This document shows positions 12,117 to 23,217 of a stretch of 64,000 bases of DNA, piece after piece. Each line of letters opens with the position of its first letter. Position 1 is the first letter of the stretch. The notes beneath the pieces are model-generated. The model saw only the letters and a program-made list of their open reading frames with translations. It did not search any database and was not told the DNA's origin. This DNA is from Protopterus annectens. Taxonomy: Eukaryota > Chordata > Ceratodontiformes > Protopteridae. A program made the position numbers and the translations under genes. Location of the stretch: contig NC_056734.1 of NCBI RefSeq assembly GCF_019279795.1, positions 3,361,006 to 3,425,005 of the forward strand, written 5' to 3'.

Positions 12117-13085
12117 ATAGAAAACGAACAACTGATTTAAACAACTTACCCAATTAACCAGAACAAAGCTCAAAACTGACCCCTGCTCCAGCAGTCTTCA
12201 ATCAGCCAAGTTCTAACTGCACACTCCTGCTGCTAGGGTACAGGGGAACCTTCTCCAAAAAAAGATGGCCTGGGTCAGTGCTCAAGTTATACAAACAAAG
12301 CTAGATTCAGCAGGCCTGACTCTGGTATATGCTGCAGCAACAAGGCGCATCATTTTCAGAAGGAAACGGTTCATATAAGCAGGCACAATAAGCCTGTGAC
12401 CAGAAATTCCCAGTTCAGAAGGGCAGAATCCAGCCTCCCACAAGAGTGCAGGCCACACCTTCTTAATGTAAAAAAACTCGCCCAAAGCTATACACTTTAG
12501 AACAGACACTAAGCCTTCAATCAGCAACTCCCAACTCAGAAGGATGCAAGCTTCCTGTCCTGCTAGAACAGTGCAGACCACAAACCTTCCTGATGTAAAA
12601 CAACTGGTCTAAAGCCCAAGTGTGTAATCCAAAGGCTTAGAATAACAGTTACAATTTAATCAGCTACTAACAAGCAGTAATAATTGCAGCAGAGTAAATG
12701 CTATTAAGTACTTTTAAGAACAGGCAGCAAGAGCAAAATAAATAAAGTAGGAAGAAACACAAACACAGTAAGCAGATGAATATTTTTTTTTTTCTCTCCG
12801 TATTAGGTAGAATGAGCTAAAGACACTAGACTGGGAGGAGTGTCACAGATCAAATATACAGTAGGGCTGGGCAATTGCAAAGCCACCAGGTATAAAAAGA
12901 AAACATATATAACGCTTTCAACACAGATCAGAAGCCAGCAAATATGATCTAAATCAATCAAGCAAAAGCAATTAGAATACTGTAGAACTCTGGAAAGAAG
13001 TGCCAGAAAGTATACTTACCAATTTATATATTGAGTTGTTTCAGTAGCACTCTGTCAGAACTCAATTAGATTCAGGCAATGAATG
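11349..13085 (-). other. Possible CR1-1 5' UTR with diverged repeats
   Basis: No coding signal was found. The stretch lies between the CR1-1 ORF1 start and the point where DIRS-F resumes, so it may be CR1 5' UTR, or CR1 5' UTR plus another insertion. On the minus strand, units of about 120 bases with a CTGAACTGGGAATTTCTG-like segment recur imperfectly (about 12405-12425 and 12527-12547, with a weaker third near 12190). A block of about 40 bases around AAAGTAGGAAGAAACACAAA is present at both 12007-12047 and 12745-12782. The (TA)n tract at 12054-12111 lies inside. Confidence 0.35.
12054..12111. repeat. (TA)n microsatellite
   Basis: This is a perfect run of about 29 TA dinucleotides. Short open frames encoding IYIYIY across it are repeat artefacts, not genes. 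Confidence 0.98.
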
Positions 13086-14545
13086 TATGCAAACCAGTTC
13101 GAGAAGTCTTCCAAGATTTGATCCATCTTTGGGGACTTCCTCTGGTAGTCCCATTTGCCTCTCCACATAATCAGCTGGCAAGGTTCTGCTCTTAGACTAC
13201 ATGCTAGACATCTGCCTTTTTCTTTGACAGGAATGTTGTTGTATGCTTTTTCACCCTTTCCATTGATATCCAGGATTCCGTCTGAAGATTCAGAAAGAAT
13301 TCCCAAAGATCTTTGTGATGACTTCCTTTCTGGCCCAGGCAACAGTGGTTCACCCTTCTTTTGGAAATGGTCAGGGGCAATTACCACATGCTTCCTCACA
13401 GAGAGGATCTACTCACACAAGATCAGGGGTGTTGGATAATCCCTGACCACAATCAACTTCATCTGATTGCCTGGGTGATAGGATCTTATTTTCCTTTTGA
13501 CACCTGTTTAGTGAGGATGTGTAGTAGGTACTAATTGTAGGCAAAGCCTGCTACAAGAAAAGCATATATTAACAAATGGAAAAGGATTTCTAGTTGGTGC
13601 CAACAACAACATAACCAGCAACAGTTAAGGGCTAGTTGTTCTCTGGTTTTACAATATTGTGGAAGTTATTTTCCTATGGCCTTTCTTGCTCCTCCATCAA
13701 GATTGTTATTGGCAATTTCAGTTTGACTGCCCATGGATCCTCCTCTTTCAAGGCTTTCTCTTGTCAGAATGTTATTGAAATGGGTTTTACTTAAGTGCCC
13801 CCCCCCCCCCAAGAGAACCACTGGCCCATTCTTGGGAAATTAATTTTGTGTTAGAGAACCTAACATTTGTTCCATGTGAAGCAGCTTATCTTATATGAGG
13901 TTCCTAACATGGGAAACAGTTTTACTGATTGCTCTGACCTCTTCAGGAAGAGTATCCGAGTTGCAAGCTATTATAATGAGTCAACCCTATCTGATTTTCC
14001 ACAGAGACAGGATTGTTTTGAGACCTAATCTGTCTTTTATGCTTAAAGTGGTATCAGATTTTTCTTTAAGTCAGTGTGCATCCCCCCATTTTCCTCACTG
14101 ATCTTAAACAGTAAAGAATATTCCATACCATGGATGTCCACTGACAACTCAGTTACTGTCTTGGCAGAACTAAATCTTTCAGATCTTTGGAGTTGCTGTT
14201 TTTTTTTTTTTTTTTTTGTCTTGTGACTGTTAGAAGGGAAAACCTGTGTCAAAACTGACTGTTTTCAAATGGATGCCCTTTTAATACTCACCACAACATT
14301 TTTTGGGCAGAGTTGAGGTCTACTCTACCAGGGCCTTGGCTGCATCTGTGGCTTTTTTGGAAAGGGTTGAATTCTACAAGTATTCTAGAATCTGCATCTT
14401 GGTCCTCTGTAGGTACTTTTACCAAACATTGTATGCTTGATTCCTTCTGAAGGTCTAAATGAACTTTTGGAAGGACCATGCTCTAAGGGCTGCTGGACTC
14501 TTTGACTTCCACCTCCCAAGTGTAGTAAGCTAGAGTAATATGCTC
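13086..14545 (+). pseudogene. DIRS-F methyltransferase-like domain and tyrosine recombinase remnant
   Basis: This resumes DIRS-F after CR1-1. At 13090-13510 a patched reading gives LIHLWGLPLVVPFAS, aligning with the ITKKWGCPDIDLFAS start of the DIRS methyltransferase-like domain. It continues to FWPRQQWFTLLLE (about 13330-13370), which corresponds to the APDWPRQHWYP motif. The YR domain follows at 13895-14101 with LTWETVLLIALTS and GRVSELQAI, where the catalytic SARRVSE arginine box stands in intact copies. Near 14320-14360 the STRALAASVAFL stretch matches the HxTR box region. Stops and frameshifts show it is dead. A poly-T run at 14201-14217 interrupts the frame. Confidence 0.65.
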
Positions 14546-14560
14546 ATTTAGCTAAGGCTA

Positions 14561-14653
14561 CTGCAGCAGTGATTTATATGATGAATATAGTACAATTGTG
14601 TAAGTAAGCTTACTGTAACAGTAGATGCTGAAATGATCACTGCTGCACTAACC
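14561..14653 (+). repeat. Internal complementary region (ICR) of DIRS-F
   Basis: After the YR remnant, CTGCAGCAGTGATTTATATG leads into GAATAT and then AGTACAATTG, followed further on by CACTGCTGCA-type sequence. The layout CTGCAGCAGTG...AT|AGTACA...CACTGCTGCA is the same as in DIRS-A to D, where this region is the reverse complement of both element tips joined. The join falls at about 14588/14589. The outer repeats of DIRS-F were not firmly located. Confidence 0.6.
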
Positions 14654-16113
14654 ATTCTCTCTCCACCCCCTTTTATTTATTTATTTATTTATTTTTTTTT
14701 TTGCTGTGGTGTTTATGCCAGGGTCTGGTTGTTTATTTAATGAACTGAAACAACTTGGCCACAAAGTAAAATGCAAGTTTATTCACCTCTAGCACCTCAG
14801 CTTGCGCTTTATAGGAGTAATCAATTCATCCACACAAAGCAGTATATATACAAAGTCTTAAAATACATAATTGTATAGTAGCATAATTAAAAATTAATCA
14901 AATTTCAATTAATCAAATATCTGCAATTACACTCACTATTAAGCCCACATGGACTTGGTGTAATATTTTAAAATATACAAAGCTTCCTTATGCAATAATT
15001 TATCCTTGACACATTATCACCCTGGTTATTTATTTATTTATTTATTTATTGTTCTTCCTATCATTATCCTTTCAGGGCTTAGCCTCTCTCTGTCTCTCTC
15101 TCTCTCAGGAAAGCTCTGAAGGGCTCTGTGCCCAAACTTGTCTTTAATCAAGCTCAGCTCAAGCTACTTGTGTGTTTAGGCATGTGGGAAGTGCCCTGAA
15201 GCTTTGGAAGCTGGCCGCCTGTTTTATCCTCTGCAAGATATAACCCATATAGCTAAGGCAAGTGATGATTATTGGCTGCTGCTGTAAAGTGAAGTTCCAC
15301 ATGGATAGGTGTCCACCATGTCTTGTGGTGGTACTTTGGTAGTCTCACTGGCCACTCTTCAGTCTTTTGGAGAATTTTGACTTCACTATGATAATTGGCT
15401 CTGCTAACTTTAAAACTGATCACTCATTAGACACTGTTTTCATACTTGAGATGGGCTTGTACACCAGAGGTTTGGTGGAACCAGTTTCTCAGAATGATCA
15501 TCACGTGGCTCGCTTCAGGTTAAGGATCCACCAGTTTTGCCACCAAGTACTGAGCTGGTGTCATGTTGAGATTTGCTTAATATTGATTCTGGCACACTGA
15601 TGCCTGTAATAGACAAAAGCTACTGAAGGGAGTCTGTGCAGAAGATGCAGATTTGTTAGTCATGGCCAGTAAAATAACCGTGAGAGGAACCCTTGAAACT
15701 GTAACCCTAGCTTGTGTGTGCCAGATCTAATGCTCAACACAAGTCATCATTTGATTCGAAGCTGCTTTTGCAGCACTGACTAAGATGGCAGTTGTAGCAC
15801 AAATGGTGGAGGTTGCACCTAGTAGAAAGAAGTATAGCTGGTTCAGTTAGCACCCTACACTGGTGCTATGAACCAGCACCTCCCACCCCCCCCTCAGCTC
15901 TTCAAATGAAGAGCAAAAAATAAGCTGCAAGCGATTGGCTTGTTGATCTGTGCACCCCCCAGCAACACAAAACAAAAAAAAAGGATGTTCCTTGTACTGG
16001 TACACCAACCAGGTGGGCAGATGAATGACACTCCTGCCTCTCTCTCCAGCCCCAGACATTCAGGTGCTGTTTCTGTTCCTTGCCTCCAACCCTCTTAACA
16101 TGTTTTATTAAGG

Positions 16114-16148
<35 letters not shown>

Positions 16149-16225
16149 TGTAGCAACCTGTTTACTACAGTTTATACCCTGCCTGCCTGGAGTGATACAG
16201 TGCACAGTTTTTAGTTTAAAAAAAA
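14654..16225. other. Non-coding, simple-repeat-rich interval
   Basis: No gene was seen. (TTTA)n tracts at 14671-14694 and 15029-15051 flank about 330 bases of AT-rich sequence of unknown type, which could be a single insertion. A TC-rich tract lies at 15087-15108 and a T(30) run at 16116-16145. The stretch near 15220-15290 (TTTTATCC, then AGCTAAGGC and GCTGCTGCTG) might be a decayed right terminal repeat of DIRS-F, but the match is weak. Confidence 0.4.
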
Positions 16226-19188
16226 AAAAGTATAGGTTCATAGGTTGGTACTAGGTTATCGTCCCTAGGGCCTATACAAGCCTAGCTAAACAATTCCCCT
16301 GATATTTCTTCCCACAATATTTGCTTCCCTCGACCCCTGTCTAGCAGGGTGACTGACGTGATACCCGGGGTAAATTTCATATCTCCCATCCAATCGTCAA
16401 AGGTCATTTTGAAGAAGGCCAAGGAGGTGCTCTGCATGACATGTATGGGCAGTCTATTCCAGACTATGGGGAGTCTCTGGGTCAGGAACCTATCCCTCCA
16501 GCATGTTTTGTTCATTGTGATGACAAGGTTTAGATCCCTGGAGCGTGTGGCTCTGAGGGATTGGGATTTCTTTAAGTGGAGCATGTTCAACAGCTCCGGG
16601 TTTGACATGACCTTGTATGTTAAGCAGAGATTGTCTATGAGTAGACGATATGCCACAGAGTATAGTTGGAATTTTTTTTAGATGGTCAGCATAAGGCATC
16701 TGCTTTAGGCCTGTGATTCTTTTAGTGAGGTATTTCTGAGGCCTTTCCGGCTGTTGCAGATGTCTTGTGAGGTACATACTAAACAGGGCGTTGTACTCTA
16801 TAATGGATCTAGTGAGGGATGAGTACAGTGGGACAATGACCTCCTTTTTTCTGGATGAAAAGCCCTTAGTGATGAGGTGTGTCACATAGCAGGATTTCCT
16901 GACTGTTGTGGCGATGGGGTTATCGAAGGTGATACCACTGTCCACCTGTGTCCCTAAGTTTCTTATCACACTTTCGGTGTTTAGTGTACTGCCACCTGTG
17001 TGGTAATTCATGGGTACATGTTTTTTCCCAAAGGAGGTAACTATACATTTCTTGGCATTAAGCTTGAGCCCATGGCTCTGGCACCAAGCATCTGTTTCTG
17101 TAAGGCTCTTTTGTAGAATATCCACATCATTTGGGGATTCAGTAATGGCTCCCAGTTTGCTGTCATCTGCAAACTTTTAACCAGAGTCCCTTAGTGTTGG
17201 CCTGTACTTCAGAGAAGTAGATGCCAAACAAGAGCGGTCCCAAGACTGAACCCTGAGGTACTCCAGTTGTCACTTGTCTGGAGCTGGATTTGCAGTCTGC
17301 TACTTTTACAGTCTGGGTTCTGTCAGTAAGCCAGTTGGCAACCCATCGAGTGAAGTAGGGATTTATGCCCAGCTTTGTAAGTTTATCTGTGATTCCAGAG
17401 TGGGGGATAGTGTCAAAGGCCTTGGCGAGGTCCTGATAGGAGTGTGTGGACTGCTTTACCCTGGTCCACAGCTCTGGAAACTGATTTGAAGAAGTCAGTC
17501 AGGTTCAGGAGACGAGATCGGCCCTTCATGAACCCAAACTGGGTGGGGTCCAGTGTTTGTAGATTGCCAATGTCTATGTTTATAAGTTGCATGATAATGC
17601 ATTCAATGCCCTTGCAGGTAAGGCTCGTCAGACTGATGGGATGGTAGTTCCCTGGATACAAGGTGGATCTCCCCTTGTGGAGTGGGATAACTGTAGCTGT
17701 GTGTCACTCAGTGGGCATGAAGCCTGAGGTGAGGCTATGATTAAACATGACAGTTGGGTGTGGTGCCAGTTCATTTTGTAGTTCATGTAGTACACAGCCC
17801 GGGATGTCATCTGGTCCCATGGATGCTGTATTCCTAGCTTTGGAGAGTGCAGTTTCTACCTCTGTGGCTGTGATTACCTGAATTTGGCAATCTTTTGGTA
17901 TTAAAATGGGCCCTTTAGGGGGTGAGAGGGGGGTGAAGTTGGCACTAAATCGATCTGTCAGAATATTGGCAATATCCTTGGGATCAGTATATTTAATGCC
18001 ATTCTGTTGTAGCTTAGAGCAGATCTGAGCATTGCCATTTTGATTCTTGACATAACTATAGAATGCCTTGTGGTTGCCTTTGGAATCTTTGGCAATTTTA
18101 TTTTTGTAACTAGCTTTGGAGGATTTTATGAGGGATCTTAGCTTCTTACTGAGGCTGGTAAGGGAGTTTTTTGCATCCTGTGATTTTCCTCTTCTGCAAC
18201 AGTTTCTTCCTTCTGTTGTATAGTTTGTTTATGGCAGGGGACCACCGGATTGGTTTCCTTTTTTTGGAGGCAAGCGTCTTGGTTCTATTTGGGATGGCAC
18301 GATTCATGCATGAGTGGATGTGCTCGTACAGTGCCTTAGTGTAGGATTCAGCAGCTGAACTTACAGCTCCCATCTGCATAGGTGCCATGAAGTTTGTCAC
18401 TTCTGAATTAAGTAGCATGAAGTTGACTTTGGAGAAGTTTTTTTACGGAGGTTATTTACTGGGGGTGGGATGTGGATGTCAAGGGTGATTTGCTTATGGT
18501 CAGACCTCCCCAATAAGGGGGTGACCAATGATGTGGAGCATCTATCTCCCATGTTGGTAATGATCAGGTCTAGTGTATTTGAGCCCCTGGTGGGACAATG
18601 GATTAGTTGATCCAGGGCATTGGAATTTATGAATTCCAGGAACCGTTGGGAAAAGGTGTTGGTACCCGAGTAGTTTTCCTAGTTAATGGCAGGGTAGATG
18701 AAATCACCCAGTATTAGGGTGTTTGGTTGTATCTTAATATTTTCCAGTATGTTTAGAAAGGTGTAGTGAGAATCTTGGAGCATGGTGGGGGATCTGTAGC
18801 AAGCTACAGTTTGGATTGCAGTCTTACCTAGTGTTAGTTGCACCTGGAGAATTTCAGATGCATTGTGTTGGGCAACTAGCCCGGAGGTGTGAATATCCTT
18901 GGTGAATATGGACACTCCTCCACCTTTAGTGTTTCGGTCTTGGTTTGGTGGCCGAAAAGTGTGGTAAGAGTTGTAGCCTGGTATTGCAGGGATGCTCTCT
19001 GGAGTCTTGAACCAGGTCTCAATTACTGCACAGATAATGATGTTCTCCATTTTTAGGAGTGCCTCAAGAGAGCGCATTTTGAGGTTTAGACTTCTAGCAT
19101 TGAGCAGTATTACCTTCAGATTTTGCATGTTTGTATTTGTTGCGGTGGTAGTTTTGTCCTTTGAACCTTGCCTAAAAAAGCACTATTT
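16226..19188 (-). mobile_element. CR1 LINE (CR1-2), minus strand, 5'-truncated
   Basis: The 3' end lies at 16226-16262 next to an A-rich stretch on the plus strand and carries the family terminal segment TAGGTTCATAGGTTGGTACT (16233-16252). ORF2 occupies most of the element. The 5' end stops within the last bases of ORF1 (the AAAAAAGCACTAT segment at 19173-19185 has a counterpart at about 10408-10422 in CR1-1). RTE sequence follows directly. This copy is closer to CR1-4 than to CR1-1 along most of ORF2. Confidence 0.82.
16282..19128 (-). pseudogene. CR1-2 ORF2: endonuclease-reverse transcriptase, decayed
   Basis: Translation of the minus strand begins at ATG 19128 (MQNLKVILLNARSLNLKM). The APE endonuclease is readable for 149 codons, with ETWFKTP and ILGDFIYPAIN motifs. 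RT segments follow: PISLTSL and DPTQFGFMKGRSRLLNL (17520-17640), KFADD-equivalent sequence near 17165-17180, and a 211-codon stretch (16490-17125) with TDAWCQSHGLKLNAKKC and GMYLTRHLQQ-like sequence. Frameshifts near 17420 and 18430, and several stops, inactivate it. It gives the clearest reference in this window for the CR1 ORF2 start interrupted in CR1-4. Confidence 0.82.
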
Positions 19189-19720
19189 TTTAAGGTGTTC
19201 AAAACAGTGGTGCGACCAGTACTAATGTATGGTACAGAAACCTGGGCAGTAAAGGTATAGCAGATGAGGAAGCTAGGGCTGATTGAAATAAAATGCCTGA
19301 TATAGGTGGTGGGATGCACACTGTGGGACAGATGGACGCAAGAGTATAAGCCAAAGTAGCTGCAGTTGCAGAAGAGATCAAATTGAACAGTTTACTGTGG
19401 TTTGTGCACGTGCAGAAGAGCAGAAGACAATCTGAATAAGATTTGGGACAGACAAAAAGAATGTACGAGGAAACAAAGGTGTCCCGCAAAGATGTGGATG
19501 GGTTGTGTAAGAGAACCTGCAACAGTCAGGCATGGGTGTTGAAGAAAGCAAGAGTGTTGCATTAAATCGAGAGAGATGGAGACAATTAACACAACACTTC
19601 AACCCTATATAGAAAATGGCGTTTGATCTTGACCGTGATTGATCAGGAGTTTGCACCCAGGGCTGTCCCCCTCTTTCCCTGCCTTGTCTAAGCTACTGCT
19701 AGTAGAGGACAAAAAGTTTG
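19189..19720 (+). mobile_element. RTE-type LINE 3' fragment
   Basis: The plus strand encodes the end of an RTE-like reverse transcriptase: VFKTVVRPVLMYGTETWAV (about 19196-19252) followed by remnants of the GRPxKRWMDCVKE-type tail (MWMGCV-like sequence near 19490-19508) and RERWRQ near 19570-19590. This VVRPVLxYGxETW signature is typical of the RTE C-terminal domain. Multiple stops are present and no complete domain remains. The 5' end abuts the truncated CR1-2. The 3' end is placed loosely in non-coding sequence. Confidence 0.65.
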
Positions 19721-20509
19721 ATGCTTATTATTCAGCGTAATAGAAATTTTGTATAAAAGGTCACTTATTTGTTGTGCACAATTGCTGCTGCATCATAAGT
19801 ACCCTTTCATATGGTGGACCGATTTTACTGTGTAGACTGTACTGTTTTTTATACTGTCAGTGTGAGGACTCCACTTTATTATTATTTTTTATTTTATTTA
19901 TTTTTTTTTTTAAGATGTTTGCCGTTTGTCTTTCCCCATGAAGCAGTCATGGTATTTTGCAGGGTGTACTTTAATTTGTGTCTTGTATATTTTGCTGGGG
20001 TTAGGCTCAGTGTGCTGACTGAGGTTATGAACTTGTTTTCATTGCTGTGCTGTAATGAGTACAGACCTCATTCTGGTTTAGCAAGGCTAGTTAAAAATTT
20101 GCTTGTATTCATCAGGACCAATTATTTTTTGAATTTGCCAATTTTTATCGAAAACTACTTTTTCCCCCATCTTTAAACAGTCCATAATAGCCTCTTTACT
20201 CAAGTCATCCCTGGATTTGCAAAAAAAAAAAAAAATCCCACCTCATCTCTGTTTTTATATTTATAGGCAAGTTTTATAATGTATGCAGATATACATGTAT
20301 TTGATATAGCATGTCTTCTTTGACCAGTGTCAGAGTTTTTAGAACTTATGTACATGTGGTAAGTGAAGTCATTATGACACAAAATTATGTGCTGGTCTTT
20401 GTTGATCTCTTATTGGTGTTTGGCACTGTGGACTTTAGTATCTGCTCAAGCTCCTAATACTTATGCCATGGTCTTTCTGACACGGTCCTGGAATTAGTTG
20501 GTTCTTGCT
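19721..20509. other. Unrecognised non-coding interval
   Basis: This interval has T-rich runs (near 19880-19912) and an A-run at 20220-20235. No coding motif or known repeat was recognised. The open frame at 19811-20176 has T-rich composition and no conserved motif. Confidence 0.4.
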
Positions 20510-21880
20510 TTTAGGTTTATAGGTAAGTACTAGGCTAGCTGCCCTTGCAGGCCATTTTAAGCCTAGCAAGTTTCCCTTTTTGTCCTCAAATTAACCTCTC
20601 CCATTTGGTTAGTGATGTATTAACTGGATCATTCCATCTAAAGCATTTAGGAACTGCTTCTGTCCATTAGTAGTACAGGGGGCAGTCATGGGGTACATTT
20701 TCTTTTCCCCATTTTTGGACCCAAGCTGCACTTGAGTATGGACAGGGATGAACTTTGTTTTATGTGGATGAGGAGTCTGTTGTGGAGCAGCAATATCATC
20801 TGTGAAATACACCTGTCCCTCCACACCATTATTTTGATGTTGCAGAAGATTTGGGACAGACAGGAAGAAGGTAAGAGCAAACAAGGGTATCCAGCAAAGA
20901 GGTTGATGGGTTGTGTTGATGTTGCAGAAAATGTTTAGATCCCTAGACTGAATATTTCTTGTCCTATTTGACTTGCAGATGTGCAATGAATCCATCAGTA
21001 TTGGGTTGGAGGATGCCTTTTATACCAGAAACAGGTAACCTCTTAGCAGTCAGTAGGATACAGAGTATAGTGAAAGGTCTTTGAGTTGATCCACGCAGGA
21101 CATGTTATTTCGGTCTTGAATCTTTAGTAAGGTGTCTCTGTGGGCATTCCAGCATTTGCATGTGTCTGGCCAAAGGGGAAATTGTATGCAAAGACTGGCT
21201 AAAGATGGTTGAGTTGTGAGACAATGGCATCCCTAGATCTAAGCACAATCCCTTTGTTTATAAGCTGTGCATTGTAGAAGGACTTTATTACAACAATGGG
21301 AACATATGGTCAAAAAGTTCCCAAATCCTGAACAAATGAGTTATGTCTTAGGGCTGTATTGTTAATGTAGTTGTTTCCTGGGATTGTTGAATTTCTAAAG
21401 GATACAATAATGTATTTTTGGCATGTAGTCTTGGTCCATGATTTTGGCACAAACCTTCCTGCAGAATGGCCAAGTCCTTTAGGATTCATTGACTGCCCTT
21501 ACCAGCCAGAACCCTTTGATATTAGCTTTTACTTCAGTAAAAGTAGATGCCAAATAGGAGACTTCCCAGAGACTTCCCAGCACAAAACCCTGGGGGACTC
21601 CACTGATGACTGGTCTCTTTGATGGGTAACTTACCCTAGTTTGATTTTCCTGCTTCCCATTTGAGCCAGTTGGCAATCCAGTGGGTGACATAGGGGTTTT
21701 ATTTTAAATTTATTTAGCTTTTTTATTATGCCTGAGTGGAGAATTGAGTCAGAAGCTTTGGCCAGGTTGAGGTATGTACCATTTTTCCATAATCTATTCC
21801 TTTGGTGAGCTTTTCAAAAAAATCCACACTAAGCAGCCTGTAATTGCAAAGTACTCTGTTAAGGTAAGGGAAAACAGCTC
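20510..21880 (-). mobile_element. CR1 LINE (CR1-3) 3' fragment, minus strand
   Basis: The 3' end at about 20512-20545 carries the family terminal segment (GGTAAGTACTAGGCTAGC, 20522-20539). Further in, the minus strand encodes SGVPQGFVLGSLWE and EVKANIKGFWL (21500-21660), corresponding to the RT PQGSVLGPLLF block and the following QANIKGLWL of sister copies. The fragment ends near 21880, head to head with CR1-4. It is more decayed than CR1-2 and carries a 68-bp RTE-derived insertion at 20848-20915. Confidence 0.7.
20848..20915 (+). repeat. 68-bp RTE-derived insertion with 14-bp direct repeats
   Basis: The segment starting GATTTGGGACAGACAGGAAG matches the internal RTE sequence near 19440-19508 over its whole length. 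It is flanked by the exact direct repeat TTGATGTTGCAGAA at 20834-20847 and 20916-20929. Sister CR1 copies read through this position without it. The direct repeat looks like a target-site duplication. Confidence 0.6.
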
Positions 21881-21913
21881 TTGTACTTTACAAAAAAAAG
21901 CACCAAACCAGGC

Positions 21914-22870
21914 ATGTCCAACGGTCAGATTCCTCTGATTTCTCCTGTCCACCTGGTGAATCTGGGCATACTGGGGCAATGCAGCAATTGCCTCTTATAC
22001 ACAGACAACCCTCTCCTCTTACTAGCCAACACTACAACCTGTGAGAGATACACTTGCATAGCCAAACTGGAAGCAAAGCTCTCTAAACCCGAGATTGTGC
22101 TAGACAGTCAAGAGACCCGCACTACACCTCAAGCAATATATAGCCCTTCTAAACCCACACCACCAATACCCTCACATAGCAACACTAAACTCTCATATGC
22201 GGAGGCCCTTGAGAGTAACCTGCCCAAGCAACAAAGATCTGTGAAGCTGAAAAGCAAACAAACACCAATCACAACCAAAGTGTCACATAGCTCACAACAC
22301 CAGTGTGCCACCCAACAGCCCCTAAGGCAAGACAATGCACCCAACACTTTAGTCATAGGTGAGTCTATAGTTAGGCACACTGATGTCCCACTCACCAGGC
22401 TGAACAAGGAGAAAATTACAGTCAGCTGCCTGTTGGGTGCCAGGATCCGCCACATAATGCATACACTCAAGTCACTCTACAACAAGCACAAATATGATTG
22501 TCATTGTCCATGTTGGAGTGAATGACTTGAGACGTACCTCTCTGGACTATATGAAGAGACATGGAAGAGCTCTCAGAATATTGTGACCCAAGCAGTTATG
22601 ACCCTAGCCCTGAGTAGCATCCTGCCTTGGCCCAGAATGATAACACAGTATGAGGACAAAATGATTGATTTCAACAATTGGCTAAGCTTCTGGTGCCATT
22701 CAAAGGGGATCCAGTATCTGTCTGCCTGGATGATCGATCGACAGACCACGATGCTTTGCCAGACATGGTCTGCACCTGTCACTCCAGGGATTCAGGGTAC
22801 TGGCTAAGGATGTTGCCACCCCTATAGTGCCTTTTTTAGGTAAAGTTCAAAGGACAAAATCACCACTGCA
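21914..22870 (+). pseudogene. CR1-4 ORF1: esterase-like (SGNH) protein, decayed
   Basis: The start ATG is at 21914 (MSNGQIPLISPVHLVNLGI), aligning with the CR1-1 ORF1 start. A cysteine pair region (QCSNCL) comes next, followed by a low-complexity linker. The esterase-like block VIGESIVRHT is at about 22354-22383, where active proteins have GDS, and SCLLGARIRH follows. A small indel near 22497 changes frame, so VIVHVGVND continues in another frame (about 22500-22530). The stretch to 22790 keeps the WLSFWCHSKGIQYLSAW segment but loses the DGLHL His motif. The product is not functional. Confidence 0.72.
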
Positions 22871-22882
22871 ACAGGTACAAGC

Positions 22883-22897
22883 ACGCAAAATCTGAAG
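22883..22897 (+). pseudogene. CR1-4 ORF2, first five codons (left of DIRS-A)
   Basis: ACGCAAAATCTGAAG corresponds to ATGCAAAATCTGAAG at the start of ORF2 in CR1-2. The start codon is mutated from ATG to ACG. DIRS-A begins at the next base, and ORF2 continues at 28443. Confidence 0.75.
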
Positions 22898-23075
22898 ATG
22901 TTCATCGTGTTTCACTGTTGCAGTCATGACACTTGGGTTATCCTGCTGGCAGGCTAGCCGCAGTCGGCCTGAATTCCAAAGTTTTGGTCCAGCGTCGGTT
23001 GCCGTCGCCTCTTCCCTGACGTCAGTGCGCCAGGGGTATAAAAGATGCAGCCGATGCCGTTTTCTTCAGTCTTTC
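22898..23075 (+). repeat. DIRS-A left inverted terminal repeat
   Basis: From CACTGTTGCAG (22913) to TTCTTCAGT (about 23073), this is nearly the reverse complement of 28243-28397. The outermost 15 bases are unique to the left tip and are complementary to the first half of the ICR. Confidence 0.9.
23037..23043 (+). promoter_or_regulatory. TATA box of DIRS-A
   Basis: TATAAAA lies inside the left terminal repeat, with TCTTCAGTCTTTC about 25-35 bases downstream as a possible initiator. The same arrangement is present in DIRS-B and DIRS-C. A promoter role is inferred from position and motif. Confidence 0.6.
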
Positions 23076-23217
23076 TGGTCACGCGGTGCCCGAAGCAATA
23101 GCAGTTCGCAAGTGCCGGTCGGCCGACTCCTGAGATTTTTTAAATCTAATTTCAGATCCGAAGTCTTCATTAAAGCAAAGTACCCCATTGGGGAAACTTT
23201 TTTCTTGCTCCAGACCG

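Noticed and set aside
11923..12173. Transmembrane-like open frames with IYIYIY
   Set aside because: They are translations of the (TA)n microsatellite.
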